Shown: positions 54,988 to 63,326 of the stretch, piece by piece
Numbering within the stretch: position 1 is the first letter of the stretch
Layout: the number at the start of each line of letters is the position of its first letter
Source of the DNA: Nicoliella spurrieriana
Lineage (GTDB): Bacteria > Bacillota > Bacilli > Lactobacillales > Lactobacillaceae
Length of the DNA stretch: 64,000 nt
Assembly: GCF_023380205.1 (NCBI RefSeq)
Contig: NZ_CP093361.1
Coordinates: 868,001 to 932,000 of the forward strand
Reading direction: 5' to 3'
Program-made: the position numbers and the translations under genes
Notes under the pieces: generated by a model
The model's database searches: none
Seen by the model: the letters and a program-made list of their open reading frames with translations, nothing else
Told to the model about the DNA's origin: nothing

Positions 54988-55988
54988 TTGATGACCTCTC
55001 CCTTCGTTTCAGCTTCCTTCATGATTGAAGCCGGAATTTGCATGTGTAGTTTCTTAGCCTGTTTAACGTTAACGATCATTTTACCCTGTTGGAAACGCTT
55101 AACGGGGGTGGTTGCTGGATTTTCGCCCCGGAGAATCTTAGCGGTCATCTTACCGATGGTAACGCCCATTTGGAATTGATCCACTCCGTAAGTCGCAATC
55201 CCACCTGATTTGACCATGAAGTCCACTGATGGGAAGACGGGAATGTTTTGCTTGTTAGCGTTATTAACCAACGTATCCATTGCTGCGGCAATCGTGTTAT
55301 CATTAGGGACGTAAACTGCCTGTACCTGGGTCACCATCTGACTGGAAACCTGGTTTAAATCATTGGAGTTAGCAATCGTATATGTTTTGAGCTTGATGCC
55401 TTCCTTTTTACATAGTTGGGCGAATTGCTTGGCCTGGGCAGTCGATGAAGGATCACTAGAGGTATAGATAATCCCTAACGTCTTTAACTTAGGCATAAAG
55501 GCCTTGATCACGTTCAACTGCTTTTGCAGTGGTGAGCCATTTGCAACCCCGGTAATGTGGCCACCAGGATGCTTTAGGTTCTTAACTAACCCAGCGCCAA
55601 CGGGGTCGGTAATCGCACCCAAGATGACTGGATTATTATGGATCGTACTAGCGAGCGCCTGTGCTGATGGGGTGGTGATTCCAATCGATGCGGTGGCGTT
55701 TTCGTTCGCGAATTTAGTACTCATGGTCTTCAAGTTACTTTGGTCATTTTGCGCATTTTGGTAATCAATCTTGATATTCTTACCAGGATGGAATCCGCTA
55801 TCGTTCAACCCCTTGATAATCCCATCGTGAATTGCGTCTAGTGAAGGGTGGGTCATTAATTGCAGGATGCCCAGCGTGGGTTCCTTGGCACCATTTGCAG
55901 AATTAGTGGGATTAGCATTCTTTTCCTGGAAGAACGCAAATCCTAGAAAGACCACCAGGATGGTGATCAGAGCGTACATTCGTTTCAT
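54984..55988 (-). CDS. trpX: ABC transporter substrate-binding protein, TrpX-like
   Basis: Extracytoplasmic binding protein of the ABC_sub_bind family, 334 residues, with an N-terminal hydrophobic anchor (about 5-20; no lipobox Cys is seen, so it is probably anchored by the helix). TLGILQLMTHPSLDAIHDGIIKGL, GITTPSAQAL, GAITDPVGAGLV and VYVPNDNTIAAAMDTLV are typical. The family takes up tryptophan or tyrosine in streptococci and lactobacilli. ATG at 55988 follows GGAG by nine bases. Expression appears to be controlled by the leader at 56027-56316. Confidence 0.9.
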   Translation of the reverse strand: MKRMYALITILVVFLGFAFFQEKNANPTNSANGAKEPTLGILQLMTHPSLDAIHDGIIKGLNDSGFHPGKNIKIDYQNAQNDQSNLKTMSTKFANENATASIGITTPSAQALASTIHNNPVILGAITDPVGAGLVKNLKHPGGHITGVANGSPLQKQLNVIKAFMPKLKTLGIIYTSSDPSSTAQAKQFAQLCKKEGIKLKTYTIANSNDLNQVSSQMVTQVQAVYVPNDNTIAAAMDTLVNNANKQNIPVFPSVDFMVKSGGIATYGVDQFQMGVTIGKMTAKILRGENPATTPVKRFQQGKMIVNVKQAKKLHMQIPASIMKEAETKGEVIK

Positions 55989-56026
55989 AATCAATTCTCC
56001 TTTAATAAATTAACGTAGTAACAAAC

Positions 56027-56072
56027 AAAAAAGGGGCAACGCTTAGCTAGTTCTAAGCATTGCACCCTTTAA
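56027..56072 (-). terminator. Attenuator terminator upstream of trpX
   Basis: On the minus strand GGGTGCAATGCTTAG pairs with CTAAGCGTTGCCCC around a 6-base loop, followed by TTTTTT. It lies 40 bases before the trpX start and after the leader peptide, so transcription must pass it. Confidence 0.9.
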
Positions 56073-56136
56073 TGGAGTCAGCCTCGAACGGTGTAAGGAT
56101 GGTCCGAACGAGCTGAATAAATCTGTGAGAAGAAAG

Positions 56137-56207
56137 AGCCAGTCCAGATACGCCTTTGCATGGAAAAGAAAGCCGTATCTGAGAAGCGATAACGACTATG
56201 ACTGGCT
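56137..56207 (-). promoter_or_regulatory. Long leader hairpin overlapping the leader ORF end
   Basis: On the minus strand AGCCAGTC (56200-56207) pairs with GACTGGCT (56137-56144), and CAGATACG (56174-56181) with CGTATCTG (56145-56152). The 5' arm covers codons 15 to 17 and the stop of the leader peptide, so a ribosome there would prevent pairing. A second, weaker hairpin (CAGCTCG / CGAGGCTG) lies between it and the terminator. Confidence 0.75.
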
Positions 56208-56249
56208 TTGCCAACGAATGGCTGCTGAAACTAATTTCAAATGATTCAT
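56196..56249 (-). CDS. Leader peptide of the trpXYZ-type operon (17 residues)
   Basis: ATG at 56249 follows GGAG by nine bases and the ORF stops with TAG at 56196. The peptide is MNHLKLVSAAIRWQSQS, with a single Trp at codon 13, four codons before the end. It lies after a strong promoter and before a hairpin and a terminator, in the arrangement of a ribosome-mediated attenuator. One Trp codon is unlike classic Trp leaders, which have two or more in a row; a nascent-chain sensor, like TnaC with its single key Trp, is also possible (inference). No matching RNA family is known to me. Confidence 0.65.
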   Translation of the reverse strand: MNHLKLVSAAIRWQSQS

Positions 56250-56286
56250 TGGATCCTTCTCCTTTCTACGTTTTAAGATTATCTTA

Positions 56287-56316
56287 ATTCTAATATATTG
56301 ATTAATTAATTGTCAA
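56287..56316 (-). promoter_or_regulatory. Promoter of the trpXYZ-type leader
   Basis: On the minus strand TTGACA (56311-56316) and TAGAAT (56287-56292) are separated by 18 bases, giving transcription start near 56280, about 30 bases before the leader ORF. Confidence 0.8.
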
Positions 56317-56318
56317 GT

Positions 56319-56355
56319 AAAAAAAGATGGTTAGCAGCAACGCTAACCATCTTTT
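56319..56355 (-). terminator. Terminator after the aspartate-type permease
   Basis: On the minus strand AAAAGATGGTTAGC pairs with GCTAACCATCTTTT around a short loop, followed by T residues. Confidence 0.9.
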
Positions 56356-56376
56356 GATATATTTAATGGTGAGGAA

Positions 56377-57993
56377 TTATTTTAATTCACCATCGACCGT
56401 ATCATTTACTTCTTTTGCTTTATCTAAATCGTCATCAGTTTGGAAACTGTAACTGGAAATTCCCCAGTAGTAGAAAATCAATGCGACTACGATAATGACA
56501 ATGAAGTCGAGTGGATATGGTAACACATTGATTCCATTGAATGGCTTACTACCTAGGTATGAAACTACCGATAGGAAGATCAGGTACACAACCATCCACA
56601 GTGCAGAAATAAATTGCTTACGCGTTTCTTTCCAGTGACTCTTCCATTCGAAGTAGAAGTAGAACGGAAGCCCTAATAGGATTACTAGGATCACTTGCAC
56701 AGTGGTTGGCCATTTGGCCCAGTAAGTAGCTAAACTAGCCATTACGAAGGCAAATGGGGCCATGAAATTCAATAACTTCAAGCGAATTGGCCGCGTGAAG
56801 TTAGGGGCGATTCTTCTTAACGTAGCAACGGTCACGGGACCGGTTAGGTATGCAATTAACGTCGAAGTGGAAATAACACTAGCTAGCGTCGCCCAACTTC
56901 TAAACGAAGCCACTAATAAAATTGAAATAATCATATTAGCAACCATTGCAACCCGGGGCACTCCCCAGCGTTTGTTAATTTTACCCAAGAATTTAGGCAT
57001 GTGTTCGTTTGAAACCATTGCAGCCAATGTCCGACCAGTTTGGGCAACGAATGACACTCCGGTCCCAAATGGTGATACGAACGCATCAACGTACAATAGG
57101 ACGGTTAACCAGTAAAGGTTTAACCCGATGGCAATATCGGCAAATGGGGAGTTAAAGTTAACCCCTTCCCAGCCGTGAACCAAGTTATTTGGTTCGATGG
57201 CACCGATAAACGTAAATTGAAGTAATACGTAAATCACGGTACTAATTGCTAGTGAGATTACGATCCCTCTAGAAATATTTTTCTTTGGATTTTGGATTTC
57301 ACGACCCATATTAATTACCACTTGGAAGGCATTATATGAGAAGATAATCCCGGATGCAGTCGTAGCTGCGAAGATGGAAGCACTCCCGTAGGGCATGAAT
57401 CCACCAATTGATGCATTATTAAAGTTATGTGGCGTAAAGCCCGAAAGTAATAACATGATAATGGTAACCATTGGAATTACTAACTTAAAGACCGAGATCA
57501 CACTCGTAAAGTTGGCTAATAAATTAACCGACCAATAATTCAAGAGGGTAAATACCAAGATGAATAGAAAGACAATTAAAAGTCCCTCATTAGTAATTTC
57601 GCCATTACTTAAAAATCCGCGGGTCCAGTTTGCCCATGACCAAGGCCATGAACTCATGTATTGAACCGCAGCAACGGCTTCAATTGGAATTAAAGTAACT
57701 AGGGATACCCAGTTTGCCCACGCCGCGATGAACCCTAGCAAGGATCCATGCGAATACTGAGCATACTTACTCATTCCACCACTTTCTGGGAACATCGTTC
57801 CTAATTCAACGTAGTTAAACGCGATTGAACCAATCACGATCGCCCCAATTACCCAGGAAATAATGGCTGCGGGTCCGGCAACTTTGGAAGCCTCCCAGGA
57901 ACCGAATAGCCATCCTGAACCAATAATGGAACTTAAACCTAACATTACAATCTGAAATAAACCAATTTTCTTACTTTTATTTTTGTTTGACAT
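56377..57993 (-). CDS. APC family amino acid permease, aspartate:proton symporter type
   Basis: Permease of 538 residues with about 14 hydrophobic helices. Helix 1 carries GLSSIIGSGWLFGSW, and the tryptophan-rich loop SSWPWSWANW and the FNYVELGTMFPESGGMSKYAQY segment match the YveA-like group of acidic amino acid permeases. Aspartate uptake would supply the lysine and arginine branches (inference). Start: ATG behind AAAGGAGA. Single gene with its own terminator; the region upstream holds another terminator and a short AT-rich stretch. Confidence 0.8.
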   Translation of the reverse strand: MSNKNKSKKIGLFQIVMLGLSSIIGSGWLFGSWEASKVAGPAAIISWVIGAIVIGSIAFNYVELGTMFPESGGMSKYAQYSHGSLLGFIAAWANWVSLVTLIPIEAVAAVQYMSSWPWSWANWTRGFLSNGEITNEGLLIVFLFILVFTLLNYWSVNLLANFTSVISVFKLVIPMVTIIMLLLSGFTPHNFNNASIGGFMPYGSASIFAATTASGIIFSYNAFQVVINMGREIQNPKKNISRGIVISLAISTVIYVLLQFTFIGAIEPNNLVHGWEGVNFNSPFADIAIGLNLYWLTVLLYVDAFVSPFGTGVSFVAQTGRTLAAMVSNEHMPKFLGKINKRWGVPRVAMVANMIISILLVASFRSWATLASVISTSTLIAYLTGPVTVATLRRIAPNFTRPIRLKLLNFMAPFAFVMASLATYWAKWPTTVQVILVILLGLPFYFYFEWKSHWKETRKQFISALWMVVYLIFLSVVSYLGSKPFNGINVLPYPLDFIVIIVVALIFYYWGISSYSFQTDDDLDKAKEVNDTVDGELK

Positions 57994-58049
57994 AGTTCTC
58001 CTTTCACGGTCTTTTAGTATTCTATCAAATATAATAATAATTGCAAATT

Positions 58050-58107
58050 AAAAAATCAGCATTGGCGGGATGTTAAGCGCTTTCATCGGGTTAACCAATA
58101 CTGATTT
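58050..58107 (-). terminator. Terminator after the CPBP protease gene
   Basis: On the minus strand AATCAGTATTGG pairs with CCAATGCTGATT across a long loop, then TTTTAATT. Confidence 0.7.
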
Positions 58108-58144
58108 CACAATCTTAAAAAAAGCTCAATTAATTTAAAATTTG

Positions 58145-58807
58145 CTAAATGAGGTTGTTGAACATGTGAATGGCGATACTGTATTTAATGTCCTTAAAGT
58201 GGACGTAGGTAAATGCTAATACCCAGCCAAGTGCAGAATAAAAGAGCCAGTTACCATCGAACGAGAGGGTGTGGGCAAAGCCGAATACTAAACCACAGAC
58301 TAATATTCCACAAAAGCGACTTAACCGGCCATGGGTCAACTTGAAAAAGTAATTAAAAAAGATGCCGCGGAAAATGTACTCCTCAAAGATGGGGGCAATG
58401 ATGCCACCATAAATGTAGTTCAGGAGAAACGATTGTTTTAACATCGCTTCAACCGTCTTTTGATTATCGGGTTCGGAGAGGAGGTGGGATGTAATCGTCC
58501 ACGTCCAAACGGATTGAATTATAAGCATGATCACGATTAATAAAACGAGTTCGATGATGGAGCGAAGCGTGATTGGATGACGGTGGAAATGAAAGGGGTT
58601 ATTTTGCCTTAATTGCCGGTGGTAACGCCAGATCACTAACCCTAATGTAAATAGGGATGCGATCGTACCATTAATTAGTAACGCCCTGGTGGTTGCAGCT
58701 GGGGTAGTGGTGTTAATGAAGTTAAAGAATAATGCCGAAAGCTGATAAATTAAGATAAAGCCGATCAGTTTAAAACCGCGGCCCACCTTGGTTGCTAAAT
58801 AGTTCAT
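58145..58807 (-). CDS. CPBP (CAAX/Abi) family intramembrane metalloprotease
   Basis: Membrane protease of 220 residues with about seven hydrophobic segments. The three signature motifs are present: EEYIFRGIFF (EExxxR), FGFAHTL (FxxxH) and HMFNN (HxxxN). In lactic acid bacteria such proteins are linked to bacteriocin immunity or prenyl-type cleavage, but no bacteriocin gene is near. It is followed on the same strand by a terminator; the VOC gene is 12 bases upstream, so the two are probably cotranscribed. Confidence 0.88.
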   Translation of the reverse strand: MNYLATKVGRGFKLIGFILIYQLSALFFNFINTTTPAATTRALLINGTIASLFTLGLVIWRYHRQLRQNNPFHFHRHPITLRSIIELVLLIVIMLIIQSVWTWTITSHLLSEPDNQKTVEAMLKQSFLLNYIYGGIIAPIFEEYIFRGIFFNYFFKLTHGRLSRFCGILVCGLVFGFAHTLSFDGNWLFYSALGWVLAFTYVHFKDIKYSIAIHMFNNLI

Positions 58808-58819
58808 CGAACGCCCCCA

Positions 58820-59200
58820 TTATTTAGTTTCACATAGTTGGATTAAGTTATGGTCTGGATCATAAACCGTCACGGCCTGCATTTTACCATTACTGCCCAT
58901 GATTTCTTTAGGGCCCGTGACGATGTCAACGCCATAGTTTGCCAGGTGGTTGGTAACGTAATCCAGTGAATCCTTGACGATTAGCGAAATACAATTTGCA
59001 CCCGGGGTGGGGGCCTGCATTGACGCCTGTTTTGCAGTCGTCATGGATACGAAGATAATTTTTTGGTGGCCCACTTGAATCGTTAGTTGCTCATCGTTAA
59101 TGGTGGCAATTGGTAGGTCGAAAACTTCGTGATAAAAGCGCATCGTCGCTTTTAAATCACTAACGGGGATGGTAATGTGGTCGATATCTTTGATTTTCAT
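58820..59200 (-). CDS. VOC (glyoxalase/bleomycin resistance) family protein
   Basis: A 126-residue single VOC domain protein: IDHITIPVSDLKATMRFYHEVFDLP at the N-terminus (metal His in DHITIPV), and the second half ending VYDPDHNLIQLCE with the metal Glu. Length and motifs fit small lyases or sequestering proteins of this superfamily; the substrate is unknown. GGAAGG precedes the ATG. First gene of a two-gene unit with the CPBP protease. Confidence 0.88.
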   Translation of the reverse strand: MKIKDIDHITIPVSDLKATMRFYHEVFDLPIATINDEQLTIQVGHQKIIFVSMTTAKQASMQAPTPGANCISLIVKDSLDYVTNHLANYGVDIVTGPKEIMGSNGKMQAVTVYDPDHNLIQLCETK

Positions 59201-59343
59201 TTTAAATGCCTTCCTTTAATTAAGCTTTTGAATACGAATATTATAACATAGCTGAAAAATTTGAAAGTGGTGGTAAATTACCCCCTAAAAGTTTACAATA
59301 TAATAAGTAAAATGGACGAACTATAAGTAAGGAGTGAACTACT

Positions 59344-60897
59344 TTGGCATTACTTGATGTTCAGGATTTGAGCATGAGTTTTGCTGACAAAACCCTCTAC
59401 GAAGATGCAAACTTCCAGCTCAATAAGGGAGAGCACATGGGGATTGTTGGTCAAAACGGGGTTGGAAAAAGTACCCTAATCAAAATTATTACCGGTGTTG
59501 AACTACCACTGACGGGTTCAATTAAATGGCAAAACGGGGTCAGTATCGGTTATTTGGATCAATACGCAGACATTCCGGACGGGATGACGTTGATCCAATT
59601 TCTCCACACCGCATATAAAAACCTTTATGAAATGAACGATCGAATGGCACAATTATATGAAGAATATGCCACTAATATGGATGATCAGTTACTCGAAAAG
59701 GCTGGGCGAATCCAAGAACAATTGGAAGCCAACGATTTTTATGATATTCAAACCAAAATTGAACAGGTCATTACCGGGCTCGGCCTAAATGATGTTGGCC
59801 GTGACCAACCGGTCTCTAAGATGAGTGGGGGCCAACGGTCTAAAATTATTTTGGCCAAGTTGATCCTAGAAAGTCCCGAGGTTATTTTATTGGATGAACC
59901 GACGAACTACTTGGATACTGCCCACATTGATTGGTTAGTGGACTACTTGAATCATTTTGATGGTTCGTTCATCGTAATTTCCCATGATTATGACTTCTTA
60001 GAACGGGTCACCAACTGTATTTTGAACGTGGCGTTCGGCCAAATTCATAAGTACCGGGGGAGTTTTAAGCAGGCAATGCGCCAAAAGGATGAACGTGAAA
60101 AGGCCCAGGAAAAGGCCTATGAAAAACAACAGGTCGAAATTGAGAAGGCGAAGGCGTTTATTCGCAAGAACAAGGCCGGCAGTAAGTCCAAGATGGCGAA
60201 GTCACGGGAAAAGCAGCTTTCGCACATGGAGATTGTCGATCCGCCTTCGGCAAACGAACATGCTAAATTTGATTTTCCATACGTTGATACCGGTTCGCAA
60301 AACGCATTGTCAGTGGACCACCTTTCAGTGGGGTATACTAAGCCGCTGCTCCAACCGGTCACCTTTAGTGTGACCACCGATCAAAAGATCGGGCTTCAGG
60401 GATTCAACGGGGTCGGGAAATCGACGTTGATCAAGAGTATTTTGGGGATGCTGAAGCCACTCGGTGGGGAAGCTGAATTTTCACCATCTGCAAAGGTCAA
60501 CTACTTTAGTCAAGACTTGGTATGGAGCAATCCGCAAATGACGCCGATGCAAATTGTTCAAGAGCGCTTTCCCAAATTAGAACAACGTGAAATCCGGACT
60601 AAGTTAGCTAAGTGCGGGATTGGGCCCGATAACGTTGCCAAACCAATGAACGACCTATCCGGGGGAGAACAGACCAAGGTGAAGTTGGCGATGATGGAAT
60701 TTGTACCAAGCAACTTCTTGATCATGGATGAACCGACGAACCACTTGGATGATGAGACCAAGGACGCTTTGAAACGGGCCATTAACAAGTTTCCGGGGAA
60801 CGCGATCATCGTTAGTCACGAGGCGTCATTCTACCAAAACCTAGTTGATAAGGTCATTGATGTTGAAAAACTAAGTTTAAGAGCCCAACCAAAGTAG
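59344..60897 (+). CDS. ABC-F family ATPase (ribosome-associated)
   Basis: Soluble tandem ATPase of 517 residues without membrane domains. Domain 1 has Walker A GQNGVGKST and signature MSGGQRSKIILAKL with Walker B ILLDEPTNYLD; the linker of about 60 residues is highly charged (KAYEKQQVEIEKAKAFIRKN); domain 2 has GFNGVGKST, LSGGEQTKVKLAMM and LIMDEPTNHLD. ABC-F proteins bind the ribosomal E site and relieve stalls or shield it from antibiotics. The start is TTG at 59344 behind GGAGTG. Its TAG stop is in the same frame as the fructanase gene that follows 30 bases later. Confidence 0.92.
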   Translation: MALLDVQDLSMSFADKTLYEDANFQLNKGEHMGIVGQNGVGKSTLIKIITGVELPLTGSIKWQNGVSIGYLDQYADIPDGMTLIQFLHTAYKNLYEMNDRMAQLYEEYATNMDDQLLEKAGRIQEQLEANDFYDIQTKIEQVITGLGLNDVGRDQPVSKMSGGQRSKIILAKLILESPEVILLDEPTNYLDTAHIDWLVDYLNHFDGSFIVISHDYDFLERVTNCILNVAFGQIHKYRGSFKQAMRQKDEREKAQEKAYEKQQVEIEKAKAFIRKNKAGSKSKMAKSREKQLSHMEIVDPPSANEHAKFDFPYVDTGSQNALSVDHLSVGYTKPLLQPVTFSVTTDQKIGLQGFNGVGKSTLIKSILGMLKPLGGEAEFSPSAKVNYFSQDLVWSNPQMTPMQIVQERFPKLEQREIRTKLAKCGIGPDNVAKPMNDLSGGEQTKVKLAMMEFVPSNFLIMDEPTNHLDDETKDALKRAINKFPGNAIIVSHEASFYQNLVDKVIDVEKLSLRAQPK

Positions 60898-60927
60898 TGT
60901 TGGGTATCAATTAAGGAGCGAAATTTC

Positions 60928-63267
60928 ATTAAAACGAACGTAAAACCATATGTATATGCAACCACGATCTTAGCGACCCTGGCAGCTGCGGGTGCGTTTA
61001 CGCACGTTGCAAGTGCTGATACCAACCAGCAACCAACGCAAGCGACCCAAGCAACTACTGCTGCGCCCACTACCACCACTCAGGCCACCACTGATTCTGC
61101 GACCGTTAGTGATACCACTGTTGCTAAGACCCAAACAGCCACTTTAAATGTGAGTCAGAGTAGTTCGGCAAGCCAAGTCAGTAGTGTGGCTAGTAGTGCT
61201 GCAGTGGCTACGTTGGCAGCTAGTAGCGTCAGTAGTGTGGATCAGATTAATGGCAAACCGATTTCCTATGCCAGCGCCAGCGCTGAATTAAATAACCGTA
61301 CAATTGAAACGATGGACAGTTTTGCCGCTAGTAATCCATCGATTGTGGATCCGACTTGGAACCAGAACTTCCATTTTAACGCTTCCGATGGATATTCCAA
61401 TGACATTCAGTCACTAACGCCCCACTATGCTGCCGATGGTTCGATCGAGTATTGGGATATTTACTACCTAGCCCAACCACTGGCCAAGCTCCAAGGGGTC
61501 CAATACGAATGGAAGCACATGGTCACGACCGATTTTAAAACGTTTCGGGACTTTGATACCACGAATCGGTTTAGCATTAATAACGTAGCAATTCCGGACA
61601 AGTACTACGTTAACAGCACCAATGGAACCCCGTTTCAGGTTTCAGATAACAACACCAATGGGCTTCCATGGGGGGCAGCTGCTTCTGGGACCGTTATTAA
61701 TAATAATGGCCTGCTTTCAATGGACCAATATGGCAATCAAATTCAAGCGGATGCGAAGCTAGCTTACTTTACCAACTTTACTAACGGGCAAAGTATCTTT
61801 TTGGCGTATAGTAATAATGATGGTCAATTTCATCCCTACAGTCCCAATCCAGTCATGAGTCCCAAGCAATATCCAGCCCTTCAAAATGAGGATGATTTTA
61901 GGGACCCGTACGTGATGCGCTTAAGTAACGGAAACTTCGTTGCCTACGTTGCCGGGGGACTGGAAGATCGGATGTACGTAATGACCAGTCCCAATGGAAT
62001 TAACTGGGACTTCCATCCGGAAGACACCATCGATTTAGCTGGCTATCACGTTTCTGAAATGCCGGTGATTAAGACCTTGAACGGACAACCAATGATGTTC
62101 TTCATTGCCGGCAGTAAGGATTTTGAGGGGACGAAGAGCGGTAACTACGTAATCACGGGGGCGTTTAATACCGATGGCATCTTTGTTAAGACCCCTGAAT
62201 CCAAGGTCACTAAATTAGATGACGGTTTCGATAGCTTTGCCGGCAACTACGCAAACCTTAGTTCTGACAAGCTAGTGTCCATGTCCTGGCTCGGTAATTG
62301 GACGTATTCCCCGAACCTATTTAACTATCGCGATATTGATCACTTTGGGACCTATACGTTACCCCGGACGATTACCTATCAAAATGGGGATTTCTTAGTT
62401 GACCCAATCGAGCCCAATTCAAAAGCGGTCGGGACCTACACCGTGAAGCCGAACACCAATTTTGCGGTCGGGACTGATAATAAGGTCGCTTTGAACTTCA
62501 ATGGGGATCAAAAGGTGACCCTCTCCAGACAGGATGGGACGAAGAATAACGTTCAAATTAGTGTGACCGGGAATAAGTTAACGTTGACCAGAAATTGGGA
62601 TATGAGTAAGACGATGAACAAAACGGTCACGGTGAATTTGAATTCGACCCCCAAGAATGCAGTTCTATACGTTGACAATAGTTCAATCGAACTCTACTTA
62701 CCGGACCAACATAAGATGTATACGGTCATGACGCTTAGCTATAAGCAAAATAGTGGGTACCAAATGACCCTTTCGAATCGGGCAACGGTCAAGTACTCAA
62801 CGTTCAACGTGAATTCACAAACGGTAACTGCTGATAATAAAACCACCTTGTTTGATGCTGCAAAGCAGCAATCACAAAAGCGGGTGAAGAGTTATCGTGA
62901 TGAGTTGACCAAGACGTGGCAGGGGCAGTTAAATACTGCGAGCTACCGCAAAACGCTTGCTGCGGTGAACAAGCAATATGAGATTGCCATCACGGCACTC
63001 CGTGGTTCTAGTACGACGAATCAATTGATCAGTCGGGAGGGCCGGTTTAATAAATGGGCCAATCGATTAGTTGCTAAAATTGCCAAGGGGCTTAAGACGC
63101 TTAACCTTAAGAAGGGGACCCCGATTTATACCACGGCAAATGGCGCTCAATACAAACTAACTGCGAAGACCATGAAGAACACTCCGGTTCTAAAAGTGGT
63201 TACAAAGAATGGTCAGTACTGGTATCAAGTTAAAATTAACAACCAAATTGGCTACGTTGCATTATAA
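60928..63267 (+). CDS. Secreted GH32 fructan beta-fructosidase with an ATT start
   Basis: Extracellular fructan hydrolase (levan/inulin type) of about 779 residues. The signal peptide is encoded from 60928: MKTNVKPYVYATTI, hydrophobic to HVASA, cleaved before Asp31. A Thr/Ser/Ala-rich linker (about 31-105) follows, then GH32: nucleophile Asp159 in GYSNDIQSL, Asp326 in FRDPYV, acid Glu377 in SEMPV, and a beta-sandwich with VDNSSIELYLPD. The C-terminus (about 650-779) is basic and ends in an SH3-like wall-binding unit (GTPIYTTANGAQYKL). The only codon at the right place, nine bases after AAGGAG, is ATT. No LPxTG is present. Confidence 0.82.
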   Translation: MKTNVKPYVYATTILATLAAAGAFTHVASADTNQQPTQATQATTAAPTTTTQATTDSATVSDTTVAKTQTATLNVSQSSSASQVSSVASSAAVATLAASSVSSVDQINGKPISYASASAELNNRTIETMDSFAASNPSIVDPTWNQNFHFNASDGYSNDIQSLTPHYAADGSIEYWDIYYLAQPLAKLQGVQYEWKHMVTTDFKTFRDFDTTNRFSINNVAIPDKYYVNSTNGTPFQVSDNNTNGLPWGAAASGTVINNNGLLSMDQYGNQIQADAKLAYFTNFTNGQSIFLAYSNNDGQFHPYSPNPVMSPKQYPALQNEDDFRDPYVMRLSNGNFVAYVAGGLEDRMYVMTSPNGINWDFHPEDTIDLAGYHVSEMPVIKTLNGQPMMFFIAGSKDFEGTKSGNYVITGAFNTDGIFVKTPESKVTKLDDGFDSFAGNYANLSSDKLVSMSWLGNWTYSPNLFNYRDIDHFGTYTLPRTITYQNGDFLVDPIEPNSKAVGTYTVKPNTNFAVGTDNKVALNFNGDQKVTLSRQDGTKNNVQISVTGNKLTLTRNWDMSKTMNKTVTVNLNSTPKNAVLYVDNSSIELYLPDQHKMYTVMTLSYKQNSGYQMTLSNRATVKYSTFNVNSQTVTADNKTTLFDAAKQQSQKRVKSYRDELTKTWQGQLNTASYRKTLAAVNKQYEIAITALRGSSTTNQLISREGRFNKWANRLVAKIAKGLKTLNLKKGTPIYTTANGAQYKLTAKTMKNTPVLKVVTKNGQYWYQVKINNQIGYVAL

Positions 63268-63273
63268 TGAAAA

Positions 63274-63317
63274 TAAAAACGTCCGCTGTGCATTTTTAGC
63301 ACAACGGGCGTTTTTTA
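63274..63317. terminator. Bidirectional terminator after the fructanase
   Basis: AAAACGTCCGCTGTGC and GCACAACGGGCGTTTT pair around a 7-base loop, flanked by A and T runs. Confidence 0.88.
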
Positions 63318-63326
63318 GGATGTTAA

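Noticed and set aside
56027-56280. T-box in the trpX leader
   Set aside because: The GGTGGNACC core and stem I motifs are missing; GGGTGCAATGC only resembles it superficially.
58145-58807. Bacteriocin immunity locus
   Set aside because: The CPBP protein has no double-glycine leader peptide or export genes nearby.
61150-63267. Fructanase starting at GTG 61150
   Set aside because: This start lacks a ribosome site and removes the signal peptide, which is clearly encoded in the same frame from 60928.
60928-63267. GH68 levansucrase or inulosucrase
   Set aside because: The catalytic segments are SNDIQ, FRDP and SEMP, in GH32 order, and the C-terminal beta-sandwich is present. The GH68 VWDSW motif is absent.
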